NCBI RefSeq assembly: GCF_010747415.1
Contig: NZ_JAAGNZ010000005.1
Location: forward strand, 100,081 to 164,080
Origin: Spirosoma agri
Lineage (GTDB): Bacteria; Bacteroidota; Bacteroidia; Cytophagales; Spirosomataceae
DNA: 64,000 bases
Reading direction: 5' to 3'
Part shown: positions 50,324 to 59,472 of the stretch, one piece after another
Layout: the number at the start of each line of letters is the position of its first letter
How positions within the stretch are numbered: the stretch's first letter is position 1
Program-made: the position numbers and the translations under genes
Notes under the pieces: model-generated
The model's database searches: none
Told to the model about the DNA's origin: nothing
The model's input: the letters and a program-made list of their open reading frames with translations, nothing else

Positions 50324-51601
50324 TTAGTAACCTACTGTTTCCAGTTGCTTCTGAAATTCGCGCAGGATCGTTTCTTTCATAGCGATCTTACGCTTCTGCG
50401 TATTGATTTTATTCAGAACCTGCTTGTCGGCGTCGTTATTTGGATCGAGACCATCAGCGTCCTGGAGTGCAAATTGAAGATCGCTCTTTTCCCGTTTGAC
50501 GAGGTATTCCATCTCCCGGATTTTGGTCCGAATCTGCTCAGACTGGCTTTTCAGCTCAAACGCCGGATACTTGCGGGACAGCACGCGTCCGAGGTAGCTT
50601 AACTCAAAAATCTTGTCGCAGGCCGCCCGGAAACGTTCGTTCAGAACCTTATCCTGTAATTTAAACGGCACCCGAACCTCTTTCCAGCTGTTCAACAGGA
50701 CTTTAGCGCGCTCGGCAGCGGCAAAAATATCCGACTGTTTCGCCAGACTTTCGGCCTCATCGGCCATTTTCATCTGAGCCTCAATGCGCGGATCGACCTT
50801 CTTCTCGATGACAATGCCCTTCACGTCATTATATTTCGTGTAGAACATGGTCGTCGCTTTCTTGAACTGCTTATACAGCTTTCCGCTTTTCTTGATCGGT
50901 ACTTCACCGACCGCTTTCCAGGCGTTGTTCAGCCGACGTACTTCCTGAAAAGCCGCGTCGAGGTCGCCTAGCCGGTTTGCCCGGAAGGCCAGCCGGATTA
51001 GCTCATCGTACTTGTCCAGCCGCTCCTGAATGACCTTGTTCTGCTCGTTGAAGAATTCGCGTCGACGCTGGAAGAACCCATCCAGCAGTTCCTGAAACCG
51101 CCCTTCGATTTCGGTTTCTGTGCCTTTATCGACGGGCCCGGTCTTGATCCACTTCGTTTTGATTTCCTGCAACTCGTCTGCCGTTGTCCGCCAGTCGGTA
51201 CTATTAACGATCGCTTCGGCATCGGCAATCAGCGCGCGTTTGATCTCCAGATTTTTGAGTTGATTGACCGTAATCAACTCGGCCAGCAACTGCTCCTGGG
51301 CATCCAGCCGGTCGAGCAGGGGAGGAAACTCACCGAGGGCATCAAAGCCAAGCAGTTTTTTTCGGAGCTGAACCAGTTTTGTCAGGTAAGAACCCTTGTT
51401 CTGTGCCTCGTCAATGTCTTTCTCTAACTGGCTGACCTTATTTTCGGCGATGATGAAGCGATTCTTAAAATAGTCGAGCGCTTCCTGCTCAGTTCGTTTA
51501 ACTTCGCCAATCTGGCGATCTTCGTAATTCAGGTAGCCTTTCAAAAATACCTTTCCGTCTTTGACGTAACCGTATTCATCTACCAGTGAAGCGTTTTCCA
51601 T
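50324..51601 (-). CDS. DUF349 domain protein
   Basis: 425 aa from the ATG at 51601 (MENASLVDEYGYV). It is mostly alpha-helical and charged, with repeated DUF349 units (ELQEIKTKWIKTGPVDKG, EVRRLNNAWKAVGEVPIKKSGKLYKQFKKA, AKVLLNSWKEVRVPF; each with a W/L-K-x-x-G/R-x-v-p pattern), and a coiled coil at the C-terminus. Widespread in Bacteroidota, function unknown. It is divergent from ettA with 75 bases between the start codons. Confidence 0.88.
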   Translation of the reverse strand: MENASLVDEYGYVKDGKVFLKGYLNYEDRQIGEVKRTEQEALDYFKNRFIIAENKVSQLEKDIDEAQNKGSYLTKLVQLRKKLLGFDALGEFPPLLDRLDAQEQLLAELITVNQLKNLEIKRALIADAEAIVNSTDWRTTADELQEIKTKWIKTGPVDKGTETEIEGRFQELLDGFFQRRREFFNEQNKVIQERLDKYDELIRLAFRANRLGDLDAAFQEVRRLNNAWKAVGEVPIKKSGKLYKQFKKATTMFYTKYNDVKGIVIEKKVDPRIEAQMKMADEAESLAKQSDIFAAAERAKVLLNSWKEVRVPFKLQDKVLNERFRAACDKIFELSYLGRVLSRKYPAFELKSQSEQIRTKIREMEYLVKREKSDLQFALQDADGLDPNNDADKQVLNKINTQKRKIAMKETILREFQKQLETVGY

Positions 51602-51610
51602 TACTATAAC

Positions 51611-51641
51611 TTGGTTAAGGCTGCGCTGTGGGTTAATTTTG
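51611..51641 (+). promoter_or_regulatory. Full promoter TTG-N20-TAATTTTG for ettA
   Basis: TTG at 51611-51613 and TAATTTTG at 51634-51641 with a 20-base spacer, the same arrangement as at 34128-34158; 35 bases before the ettA ATG. Confidence 0.7.
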
Positions 51642-51658
51642 GGAATAATTGCCAACCA

Positions 51659-51666
51659 CAAATCTA
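51659..51666 (-). promoter_or_regulatory. -7 box (TAGATTTG) for the DUF349 gene
   Basis: On the minus strand TAGATTTG matches TAnnTTTG, 57 bases before the DUF349 ATG and overlapping the ettA leader. Confidence 0.45.
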
Positions 51667-51676
51667 TTAGAAATTA

Positions 51677-53344
51677 ATGAGTCAGGAAACCATAATTTTC
51701 TCCATGGCGGGCGTGAGTAAAAATATTCCGCCTAACCGACAAATCCTAAAGAACATATACCTTTCCTTTTTTTACGGTGCTAAAATCGGTGTTTTGGGAT
51801 TAAATGGCTCCGGTAAATCCACCCTGTTGCGCATTATTGCCGGTATCGATAAGAGCTACACGGGTGAGGTTGTTTTTTCGCCTGGTTACTCGGTTGGTAT
51901 GCTCGAACAGGAGCCACAGTTCACGGCTGGTAAAACCGTTCGCGAAGTGGTGGAGGAGGGCGTGCAGGAAGTCGTTAATCTGCTCAAAGAATTCGACGAA
52001 ATCAACGAAGCGTTTGGTGATCCTGACGCTGACTTCGATAAACTGATTACCCGTCAGGGCGAAGTGCAGGAAAAACTTGATCACTATAACGCCTGGGAAC
52101 TCGATCAGAAACTCGAACGGGCCATGGACGCCCTGCGCTGTCCGCCACAGGATGCGCTGATCGATAATCTGTCAGGGGGCGAAAAACGCCGGGTTGCTTT
52201 GTGTCGTCTATTGCTCCAACAACCCGATGTATTGCTGCTCGATGAACCGACCAACCACCTGGATGCGGAATCGGTTCTCTGGCTGGAAGAACACCTGCGT
52301 CAGTATAGCGGTACGGTTATCGCCGTGACCCACGATCGCTATTTTCTGGATAACGTAGCGGGCTGGATTCTTGAACTCGACCGGGGTGAAGGTATTCCCT
52401 GGAAAGGCAACTATTCGTCGTGGCTGGATCAGAAACAGCAGCGGCTCGCTAAAGAAGAAAAGACCGAATCGAAGCGGCAAAAAACGCTTCAGCGCGAGTT
52501 GGAGTGGGTTAAGATGGCTCCCAAAGCGCGTCAGGCCAAGTCGAAAGCCCGGCTTGGGGCGTATGAACGATTGCTGGATGAAGATAATCGCCAGAAGGAG
52601 GAACGGCTCGAAATTTTCATTCCGTCGGGGCCACGTCTGGGCGCGAAAGTTATTGAGGCCGAAGACGTTTCCAAAGCTTATGGCGATAGATTACTCTTCG
52701 AACATCTAGGGTTCCGATTACCCCAGGGCGGCATTGTTGGTATTATTGGCCCGAATGGAGCCGGTAAAACGACGCTCTTTAAACTGATTACCGGTCGTGA
52801 TAAACCCAACTCGGGAACGTTCGATGTGGGCGAAACAGTGAAAGTTGCCTACGTTGATCAGGAACACGATGGTCTTGACGCCAATAAGACGGTATTCGAA
52901 ACGATTTCGGGCGGTAACGAATGGATTACAATTGGGGGCAAACAATCGAATGCCCGCGCGTATGTAAGCCGGTTCAACTTCGCTGGTGCCGATCAGGAAA
53001 AGAAAGTCGGGACGTTATCCGGTGGTGAACGAAACCGTGTTCACCTGGCCATGACGCTGAAGGAAGGCGCCAATCTGCTATTACTAGATGAGCCAACCAA
53101 CGACTTGGACATCAATACGTTACGGGCATTGGAGGAAGGACTTGAGAATTTTGCGGGATGCGCTGTCGTCATCAGCCACGATCGCTGGTTCCTGGACCGT
53201 GTTGCCACGCACATACTGGCGTTCGAAGGTGATTCGCAGGTCTACTGGTTTGAGGGTAATTTTTCGGAGTACGAAGAAAATCGACGCAAACGCTTGGGCT
53301 CAGACGCAACGCCAACCCGGATCAGGTACAAAAAACTCGTTTAA
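51677..53344 (+). CDS. ettA: Energy-dependent translational throttle protein (ABC-F)
   Basis: 555 aa. Two ABC domains without membrane segments: Walker A GLNGSGKST near residue 42 and GPNGAGKTT near 355, signatures LSGGEKRRVALC and LSGGERNRVHLA, Walker B LLLDEPTNHLD and LLLDEPTNDLD. The inter-domain linker (P-site-tRNA interaction motif) contains KQQRLAKEEKTESKRQKTLQRELEW (shown by its KQQRL and RELEW ends), and MAPKARQAKSKARLGAYERL is the EttA-type helix. It binds the ribosomal E site and gates the first elongation step according to ATP level. Confidence 0.94.
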   Translation: MSQETIIFSMAGVSKNIPPNRQILKNIYLSFFYGAKIGVLGLNGSGKSTLLRIIAGIDKSYTGEVVFSPGYSVGMLEQEPQFTAGKTVREVVEEGVQEVVNLLKEFDEINEAFGDPDADFDKLITRQGEVQEKLDHYNAWELDQKLERAMDALRCPPQDALIDNLSGGEKRRVALCRLLLQQPDVLLLDEPTNHLDAESVLWLEEHLRQYSGTVIAVTHDRYFLDNVAGWILELDRGEGIPWKGNYSSWLDQKQQRLAKEEKTESKRQKTLQRELEWVKMAPKARQAKSKARLGAYERLLDEDNRQKEERLEIFIPSGPRLGAKVIEAEDVSKAYGDRLLFEHLGFRLPQGGIVGIIGPNGAGKTTLFKLITGRDKPNSGTFDVGETVKVAYVDQEHDGLDANKTVFETISGGNEWITIGGKQSNARAYVSRFNFAGADQEKKVGTLSGGERNRVHLAMTLKEGANLLLLDEPTNDLDINTLRALEEGLENFAGCAVVISHDRWFLDRVATHILAFEGDSQVYWFEGNFSEYEENRRKRLGSDATPTRIRYKKLV

Positions 53345-53349
53345 CGTAT

Positions 53350-53392
53350 CCTTGTGTTGACGGACTTTTTCGTTAAGTCCGTCAACACAAGG
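53350..53392. terminator. Perfect 18-bp hairpin after ettA
   Basis: CCTTGTGTTGACGGACTT (53350-53367) pairs with 53375-53392, loop of 7. No clear T-run; it lies between two co-directional genes. Confidence 0.7.
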
Positions 53393-53413
53393 TATAGATT
53401 GGGCCAACCCATT

Positions 53414-54247
53414 ATGTATTACGGCTATTTCAACGGCACAATTGCCCCCACCGACCAGCTCGCTGTTGGTATCACCGATCTTAGCCTGCTTCGCGGTTAT
53501 GGGCTGTTCGATTATTTCCTGACATACAACGGTCGCCCCTTTCAGTGGGATTGGTACTGGGAGCGTTTCCAGAATTCGGCGACGCGTATGCATCTGCCGT
53601 TGCCGATCGGCAAGCAAGAAACGTATGCTGTGCTCATGGATCTTATGGAACGCAGCGTTGAAGCGGGCTCGCCTGCCGACATGGCGTTTCGGTTTGTGAT
53701 GACTGGTGGTTACGCGCCCGATAGCATCAGCATTGTCCGGCCAAATCTGCTCATTCTGGCTGAAGAAATTCATCCAACTCCACAAATCCAATACGAACAG
53801 GGAATCGCCGTAATACTGGATGAGTATGTGCGGGAGATGGCTGAAGTGAAAAGCACGGATTATAAGCGGGTCATTTTGATGGCGCAGGCCATTCGATCGG
53901 CGGGGGCGTCTGACTTGCTTTACCAGAAAGGGGGAGAAATCAGCGAGTTGAGCCGGAGTAATTTCTTTATTGTCAAAGGAAATCAGCTCATTACACCCAA
54001 CCGGAACATTCTTCACGGAATCACCCGCCGAACCATTCTGCAATTGGCACAAGGCGATTTCGACGTGCAGGAGCGACCCGTATTGCTTTCCGAACTGTAC
54101 GATGCCGAGGAAGCCTTCACCACCAGCTCGACTAAAAGGGTGCTGCCGATTACCCAGATCGGCGAATTAACGATCGGTAATGGGCACGCTGGCCCCAAAG
54201 CGAAGTTTCTGTTGGAACGATTCGATGAACTGGTGAAGAACTGGTAA
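53414..54247 (+). CDS. PLP class IV aminotransferase (branched-chain/D-amino-acid type)
   Basis: 277 aa from the ATG at 53414 (MYYGYFNGTIAP); the frame opens earlier inside the hairpin. Fold-type IV features: ITDLSLLRGYGLFDYFLTYNG, FHxxY-like PFQWDWYWERFQNSA, DYKRVILMAQAIRSAGASDLLY (lysine near the start of this block binds PLP), EISELSRSNFFIVKGNQLITP and ITRRTILQLA. It could be a branched-chain aminotransferase (IlvE), D-alanine transaminase or 4-amino-4-deoxychorismate lyase relative; the sequence does not decide among these. Confidence 0.82.
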   Translation: MYYGYFNGTIAPTDQLAVGITDLSLLRGYGLFDYFLTYNGRPFQWDWYWERFQNSATRMHLPLPIGKQETYAVLMDLMERSVEAGSPADMAFRFVMTGGYAPDSISIVRPNLLILAEEIHPTPQIQYEQGIAVILDEYVREMAEVKSTDYKRVILMAQAIRSAGASDLLYQKGGEISELSRSNFFIVKGNQLITPNRNILHGITRRTILQLAQGDFDVQERPVLLSELYDAEEAFTTSSTKRVLPITQIGELTIGNGHAGPKAKFLLERFDELVKNW

Positions 54248-54293
54248 ATACACGTTGGCTACTGAAGAGTAAATGAATTGTTCAGTACCTCAG

Positions 54294-54800
54294 TCACCAT
54301 TTCCCCTGTGCTCTAAGCACCTGCTCGATCACATCACGAACCGCGCCCCGGCCACCAACCATCGGCGATATGTAGTCGCATACCGCCTGCACGTCATCGA
54401 CCGCGTCGGCGGGACACGTACTAAAAACGGCAGCCCGACTCAAAATGGTTAGGTCCGGAATATCGTCGCCCATGTACAGGATGTCAGCTTCGTTGAGGCC
54501 GTCGCGGGCAATGTAGCCGAGGTACGCATTTTCCTTCTGATCGGAGGGGCCACCCATAAAAACATCTTTTACGTTCATGGCCGCCAGCCAACTGCGAATA
54601 CCATCTGCGTTTGCTGACGAAACAATGCCAACCCGAAAGCCCGCTTTTAAGGCTCGTTCAATGGCGTAGGTATCCCGAATAAAAACCGTTCGGAACCGTT
54701 CGCCGGAGGCCAGCAGACCGACGCTTCCATCGGTCAGGACACCGTCAACGTCGAAAATAAATGTCCTGATTTGCGTAAATCGTTCTTGTAGCGCTACCAT
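54294..54800 (-). CDS. HAD-family KdsC-like phosphatase
   Basis: 168 aa. FIFDVDGVLTDGSVGLL is HAD motif I with the nucleophile aspartate, GIVSSANADGIRSWL motif II region, and YMGDDIPDLTILSRA motif IV; there is no cap domain, as in KdsC. Such enzymes remove phosphate from KDO-8-phosphate in lipid A core synthesis. The other kds genes are not in the window, and some short HADs of this kind act on other sugars. It converges with the aminotransferase gene. Confidence 0.87.
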   Translation of the reverse strand: MVALQERFTQIRTFIFDVDGVLTDGSVGLLASGERFRTVFIRDTYAIERALKAGFRVGIVSSANADGIRSWLAAMNVKDVFMGGPSDQKENAYLGYIARDGLNEADILYMGDDIPDLTILSRAAVFSTCPADAVDDVQAVCDYISPMVGGRGAVRDVIEQVLRAQGKW

Positions 54801-54835
54801 CTGGCAAGTTTAATGAAAACCGACAGACACTTGCG

Positions 54836-54843
54836 TATTTTTG
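54836..54843 (+). promoter_or_regulatory. -7 box (TATTTTTG) directly before a start codon
   Basis: TATTTTTG matches TAnnTTTG but lies only 5 bases before the ATG at 54848, so transcription would begin at or just past the start codon. Confidence 0.4.
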
Positions 54844-54847
54844 CTAG

Positions 54848-56239
54848 ATGAATATACATGGATTGTCTCCGGCTGGACTGCCCCCGGCGTTTCGTGAACA
54901 GATGCAGGCGCAACTAGGCGCAGACTTTACTGCTTTCGAGTCGGCGCTCACGCAGGAAACGCCTGTCAGTATCCGGATAAATCCGCGAAAACCACAGTAC
55001 AATACGGCTGATCTGGAGCGTGTTCCCTGGTGTTCAGAAGGCTTTTATCTGCCGGAGCGGCCAAGTTTTACCCTCGACCCACTCTTTCAGGCGGGCGCTT
55101 ACTACGTTCAGGAAGCGTCGTCGATGCTATTAAAAGAAGCGTTAACGCAAACCACGAATCTGAACCGACCACTACGAGTATTGGATCTTTGCGCAGCTCC
55201 CGGCGGAAAAAGTACCTTGCTGGCTTCCTCACTGCATCCCGATAGTCTGTTGATGTGTAACGAAGTCATTCGAAGCCGGGTGTCGGTCTTACGCGAGAAT
55301 ATGGATAAGTGGGGCTATCCGAATGTCGTCATCAGCCATCACGATCCCGAAGATATGGGCAATCTGGCGGGTTTTTTTGATGTGGTCGTTGTCGATGCGC
55401 CGTGTTCGGGCGAAGGTCTATTCCGCAAAGATCCCGATGCCATGCAGGAATGGTCGGAAGCGAACGTGCAGCTTTGTTCGGCCCGGCAGAAACGTATTTT
55501 ATCGGCGGCAGCCCCTTTGCTCGATGAAGGGGGTGTTTTAATTTACAGCACCTGTACGTACAACGATGACGAAAATACGGCCAATGTTCGCTATCTGACG
55601 GAACACGGATTTCGTAATCGTCTGCTTATACTGCCATCGGAATGGAATGTAGTCGAGAAAGAAGTTGACGGTGCGGTAGGATACCAGTGTTTTCCGCATC
55701 GGGTGCGGGGCGAAGGATTCTTTATCAGCGTATTCAAGAAGACAGCATTCACGGCCACGGTAAAACTGGATGCCCGTACATTCCGCAGCATTCGTGCGCT
55801 ACGGCCCCGCGAAACAACATCGGCCCTGAAATGGCTACAAAACCCGGCTGATTTTTCGTTGTGGGAAAAACCCAATGGCGACGTCATGGCCTTACCGAAG
55901 GCGCTGGAAAAGCAATTCTTATTGCTGGACAGCGCAATTCACAACAAAGGGTTCGGCCTGGAGATGGGTCAGTTCAAAGGGACCGATTTTATTCCATCGC
56001 ACGCGCTGGCATTAAGTGCCGCCATCAACCAGAGTCTGCCGACCAAACCATTGAGTAAGGAAGAGGCATTGCGTTACTTTAAGAAAGAAAATCTGGTTTT
56101 CGATGAGCCCATTAAAGGCTGGCAACTAGCGCAATACGAAGGCGCAAACCTGGGCTGGGTGAAAGGCGTTGGCAATCGGGTCAACAACTATCTGCCCAAA
56201 GACTGGCGCATACGGATGGATATCAAAGAATACATATGA
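54848..56239 (+). CDS. RsmF/NOP-type rRNA cytosine-C5 methyltransferase
   Basis: 463 aa. N-terminal RNA-binding part, then the methyltransferase core: VLDLCAAPGGKSTLLAS (SAM loop), DAPCSGEGLFRKDP (catalytic cysteine motif), YSTCTYNDDENTANV (second cysteine). The C-terminal part resembles the RsmF RNA-binding extension (WLQNPADFSLWEKPNGDV, DFIPSHALALS, GWVKGVGNRVNNYLP). It methylates a cytosine of 16S rRNA. It overlaps the next gene by 4 bases (ATGA), so the two are translationally coupled. Confidence 0.9.
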   Translation: MNIHGLSPAGLPPAFREQMQAQLGADFTAFESALTQETPVSIRINPRKPQYNTADLERVPWCSEGFYLPERPSFTLDPLFQAGAYYVQEASSMLLKEALTQTTNLNRPLRVLDLCAAPGGKSTLLASSLHPDSLLMCNEVIRSRVSVLRENMDKWGYPNVVISHHDPEDMGNLAGFFDVVVVDAPCSGEGLFRKDPDAMQEWSEANVQLCSARQKRILSAAAPLLDEGGVLIYSTCTYNDDENTANVRYLTEHGFRNRLLILPSEWNVVEKEVDGAVGYQCFPHRVRGEGFFISVFKKTAFTATVKLDARTFRSIRALRPRETTSALKWLQNPADFSLWEKPNGDVMALPKALEKQFLLLDSAIHNKGFGLEMGQFKGTDFIPSHALALSAAINQSLPTKPLSKEEALRYFKKENLVFDEPIKGWQLAQYEGANLGWVKGVGNRVNNYLPKDWRIRMDIKEYI

Positions 56240-57288
56240 AGCGGATTTTCGCCATTACCGGCCTATTACTGGCCGTTATCGTTGTGGGCTACACCCTGGG
56301 GCCATCGGCGCACTATGATGCCATAAAAGATGAACCGATTACGCTCGATCCGGATTTAGTGCGGTTAGAAAAAAGTATTGCCGATTCGGAGAGCAAGGCC
56401 AACCTGCGTCCTGATAACGAAGCGCGCATCGTGTGGGCCGATAGTCTGCATAAGGTTAAGACGCCCTACAGTATCGTATATATTCCCGGCTTTGGGGCAA
56501 CCTGGGCCGAGGGCGATCCGATTCATAAGCAACTGGCACAGCATTTCGGCTGTAATCTCTATCTGGCCCGTACGTATGGTCACGGAGTAGATTCACCCGA
56601 TGCGCTCAAGGATCTGACACCCGGAAAATATGCCGGATCAGCGGAACGGGCGCTGGCCATTGGGAAGGAACTGGGCGAAAAGGTGATTGTCATGGGAACC
56701 TCGGCGGGTGGTATGCTTTCGCTTTATCTGGCTGCCCATCATCCCGAAATTCATAGCCTGATTCTCTACTCGCCCTGTATCGCCGTGGCAAATCCGGCCT
56801 TAACGCTGGTGACCAAACCCTGGGGCAAACAGATCTTGCATCAGGTATTTGGGGGCGATTATGTCGTTAGTTCATACAAGCAACCCGGACGCAGTCGGTA
56901 CTGGCTACCACAATACCATACCAATGGGCTGATTACGCTTCAAACGATGCTGGAGGAATACATGACACCGGAGCAGTTTCAGAAAGTGAAGCAGCCCGTG
57001 TTCCTTGGCTATTACTACAAGGATGACGCCCATCAGGATAAAGTCGTTTCTGTTGCGGCTATGCTTACCATGTTTGACGAACTGGGTACCCCCGTTGACA
57101 AGAAAGAAAAGGTGGCTTTCCCCGACGCGGGTGAACACGTTATTGCGTCTCATTTTACCTCGGGCGATTTGAAAGGCGTTTATCAAGCCACCGAAAAATT
57201 TATGAGCGATGTCCTGAAATTACCGGCGGCCCCCTTGTCAACGCCTGCTGTTGCATTTCGTTCAAACGGTGGTGCGACCAAAAAATAA
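56236..57288 (+). CDS. Alpha/beta hydrolase, membrane-anchored
   Basis: 350 aa. N-terminal hydrophobic segment (IFAITGLLLAVIVVGYTLG), then a hydrolase domain with YIPGFGATWAEG, VMGTSAGGMLSLYLAAHHPE (nucleophile Ser in GTSAGG), YYKDDAHQDKVV (acid region) and FPDAGEHVIA (histidine). It should sit on the periplasmic face of the inner membrane. Substrate unknown. Its ATG overlaps the stop codon of the methyltransferase gene. Confidence 0.82.
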   Translation: MKRIFAITGLLLAVIVVGYTLGPSAHYDAIKDEPITLDPDLVRLEKSIADSESKANLRPDNEARIVWADSLHKVKTPYSIVYIPGFGATWAEGDPIHKQLAQHFGCNLYLARTYGHGVDSPDALKDLTPGKYAGSAERALAIGKELGEKVIVMGTSAGGMLSLYLAAHHPEIHSLILYSPCIAVANPALTLVTKPWGKQILHQVFGGDYVVSSYKQPGRSRYWLPQYHTNGLITLQTMLEEYMTPEQFQKVKQPVFLGYYYKDDAHQDKVVSVAAMLTMFDELGTPVDKKEKVAFPDAGEHVIASHFTSGDLKGVYQATEKFMSDVLKLPAAPLSTPAVAFRSNGGATKK

Positions 57289-57290
57289 CC

Positions 57291-57298
57291 TAACTTTG
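57291..57298 (+). promoter_or_regulatory. -7 box (TAACTTTG) for fabI
   Basis: TAACTTTG matches TAnnTTTG, 133 bases before the fabI ATG, giving a leader of about 125 bases. Confidence 0.5.
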
Positions 57299-57401
57299 GC
57301 GTCTCATTGTCCTTTTGATCAGCCTCAGAATGGATCAGGCACGGGCTTAGGTCGAAGTGTCTGGTACAATGAACCGGTAAACGTCATAAACTGAAAATCG
57401 C

Positions 57402-57416
57402 ACCGGGTTACCCGGT
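57402..57416. repeat. Palindrome ACCGGGTTACCCGGT in the fabI leader
   Basis: Perfect 7-base inverted repeat around one T, followed by ACAA and ending 15 bases before the fabI start. A related sequence, GCCGGGTAACCGGTACAA, precedes ribH (46693-46710). Confidence 0.5.
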
Positions 57417-57431
57417 ACAAACTTACTATCA

Positions 57432-58253
57432 ATGGCTTACGGATTACTGAACGGAAAACGCGGCATCATTTCCGGTGCCTTAGACGAAAAATCAATTGCT
57501 TGGAAAGTCGCTTTGAAGGCGAAAGAAGAAGGGGCTACCTTTACCTTGACCAATGCGCCGATCGCTATGCGTATGGGCGCTATCAGGCAGTTGGCCGAGC
57601 AATGTAGCGCCGAAATTATTCCGGCAGATGCTACGTCGGTTGAGGACCTCGAAAACCTGTTTACCAAATCAACGGAGGTACTTGGCGGTAAAGTTGACTT
57701 CGTACTCCATTCGATTGGTATGAGTCCAAATATCCGCAAAGGCAAAGCGTATACCGATCTGAATTACGACTGGTTCAAGCAGAGCATTGATATTTCGGCG
57801 TTGTCGTTCCACAAAATGCTGCAAACGGCGTATAAGCTCGATGCAATCAACGAATGGGGATCCGTGGTGGCTCTGACTTACATGGCTGCCCAGCGCACAT
57901 TTCCGTTCTACACGGACATGGCCGATGCGAAAGCGGTTCTGGAATCCATTGCCCGCAGTTTTGGGTATCGCTATGGCAAAGAGCGTCATGTGCGGGTAAA
58001 TACCGTTTCGCAGTCACCTACACCAACAACGGCTGGTGGCGGCATTGGCGGCTTCGACAAATTTTATGATTTTGCCGACAAAACCTCGCCCCTCGGTAAC
58101 GCAACTGCCGATCAGTGCGCCGATTACGTAGTAACGCTTTTCTCTGACCTGACCAAAATGGTAACGATGCAAAACCTATTCCACGATGGGGGCTTCTCGA
58201 TGACGGGTATTTCGGAGGAAGTGATGCAGCTGATAACTAAAGAAGCAGAGTAG
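57432..58253 (+). CDS. fabI: Enoyl-[acyl-carrier-protein] reductase
   Basis: 273 aa. SDR fold with an atypical cofactor loop (GIISGALDEKSIAWKVAL) as in FabI; VDFVLHSIGMSP, VVALTYMAAQRTFPFYTDMADAKAVLE contains the FabI-type Y-x6-K (YTDMADAK). It reduces the double bond of enoyl-ACP with NADH, the last step of fatty-acid chain elongation. The preceding promoter gives a long leader with a palindrome near the start. Confidence 0.94.
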   Translation: MAYGLLNGKRGIISGALDEKSIAWKVALKAKEEGATFTLTNAPIAMRMGAIRQLAEQCSAEIIPADATSVEDLENLFTKSTEVLGGKVDFVLHSIGMSPNIRKGKAYTDLNYDWFKQSIDISALSFHKMLQTAYKLDAINEWGSVVALTYMAAQRTFPFYTDMADAKAVLESIARSFGYRYGKERHVRVNTVSQSPTPTTAGGGIGGFDKFYDFADKTSPLGNATADQCADYVVTLFSDLTKMVTMQNLFHDGGFSMTGISEEVMQLITKEAE

Positions 58254-58280
58254 AATAGCTTCGCACTAGCTTACAAGCAG

Positions 58281-58323
58281 GAAGGCGGCTGGTTCTGATA
58301 TAATGTCAGAACCAGCCGCCTTC
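58281..58323. terminator. Bidirectional terminator between fabI and the PhoD-like gene
   Basis: 18-bp perfect stem (GAAGGCGGCTGGTTCTGA with its complement) and a 7-base loop. Confidence 0.8.
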
Positions 58324-58346
58324 TTCGTTGAATGAAGCCTGATCAG

Positions 58347-59369
58347 TTAGAATTTGATTTCCTGCGTCAGGTACGTCGCCTGTTTGTCACCTTTGATCTG
58401 TACCGTCGCCGTTAGCGGTTTCGCTTTCCAGTTAACGGTGATCAAGCCATAGTTTAGCTCGCTTACTATTGGGCCAACGCGGTAGCTGTTTGGTTCTTCG
58501 TGGGGTGCCGAAACGTGCGTTAAACCACTACTGGTAATGTCGAAAAGGTCGTAGTTTAGGCCCGGTAGTTTGATCTTCGATACTTCGGCCATGTGGCGAT
58601 CTCCGCTGATGAGCATTGCTCCTTTCGGTTTCGTCTTGCTCAGCAAATCCAGAAACCGTTGGCGCGACGTGGGGAAGTTACCCCATTTCTCGTAAACATG
58701 TTCGTTGGGCAAAAACTGGATGCCGCAGCCGATAATGTGCACATCGGCATCAGAGTTGGTCAGTTGTTGTTCCAACCATTGCCACTGAGTTTCGCCCAGT
58801 ATGTCGCCGGATGGGTCCGGTACGTTCTTTTTACCTTCTTTCTTCAGCGGATCACGGAAGTAGCGGCCATCGAGCAGAATCACTTTAACCCGTTTACCCT
58901 GTGGTCCATACACGTTGGCCGAGTAAGCGCCTTCCTGACTGCGCAATGGGCTATTCGTCGGAACATCCAGAAAATCGAGCATCAATTGCTGACTTTCTTT
59001 CCGGCGAGGATATTCTTTACCCCCGTCGTTGACGCCATAATCGTGGTCGTCCCAAACACCAATGACAGATGCCGATTGCCGTAATTGCTGGTAGAATGGG
59101 TCCGATTTTTGATTGGTATACTTAGCTTTCAGCGTGTCCATATTCTCCGAATCACCGTAAATGTTGTCACCCAGCCATACCCAGACATCGGGTTTCTGCG
59201 CGGCAATATCATCCCATAGGGGTCTTGGCCGTTTCTGGTCGCTGCACGATCCGAAAGCGATTGTGGTGATCGGTTTTTGTTCCTGCGAAGAGGCCGTATC
59301 TGGTTTGGATGAACGACATCCGGCTAATGCAACGCATCCAATAAGTCCCAGCGTGATAAATTTTCTCAT
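58347..59369 (-). CDS. PhoD-like metallophosphatase, lipoprotein
   Basis: 340 aa from the ATG at 59369, which gives a lipoprotein signal (MRKFITLGLIGCVALAGC); the frame opens 26 codons earlier. Metal-binding blocks: AFGSCSDQ, WLGDNIYGD, GVWDDHDYGVNDGG and ISGDRHMAEV; these fit the alkaline phosphatase D / PhoD-like family of calcium-iron phosphodiesterases. The N-terminal Ig-like domain of true PhoD is absent. It should be on the periplasmic face and may release phosphate from phosphodiesters. Confidence 0.9.
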   Translation of the reverse strand: MRKFITLGLIGCVALAGCRSSKPDTASSQEQKPITTIAFGSCSDQKRPRPLWDDIAAQKPDVWVWLGDNIYGDSENMDTLKAKYTNQKSDPFYQQLRQSASVIGVWDDHDYGVNDGGKEYPRRKESQQLMLDFLDVPTNSPLRSQEGAYSANVYGPQGKRVKVILLDGRYFRDPLKKEGKKNVPDPSGDILGETQWQWLEQQLTNSDADVHIIGCGIQFLPNEHVYEKWGNFPTSRQRFLDLLSKTKPKGAMLISGDRHMAEVSKIKLPGLNYDLFDITSSGLTHVSAPHEEPNSYRVGPIVSELNYGLITVNWKAKPLTATVQIKGDKQATYLTQEIKF

Positions 59370-59472
59370 TCGATCGATTGGGTTATCTACAGCGTAAAAA
59401 TAAAGAAGCCATTCTGATACGGCATCAGCTTCAAGATTTGTTAACACTGGGCCACGATCGGATCATACGAAT

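Noticed and set aside
53300..54052. 250-codon minus-strand open frame
   Set aside because: Antisense to the class IV aminotransferase gene and to the end of ettA; composition is a mirror of those codons.
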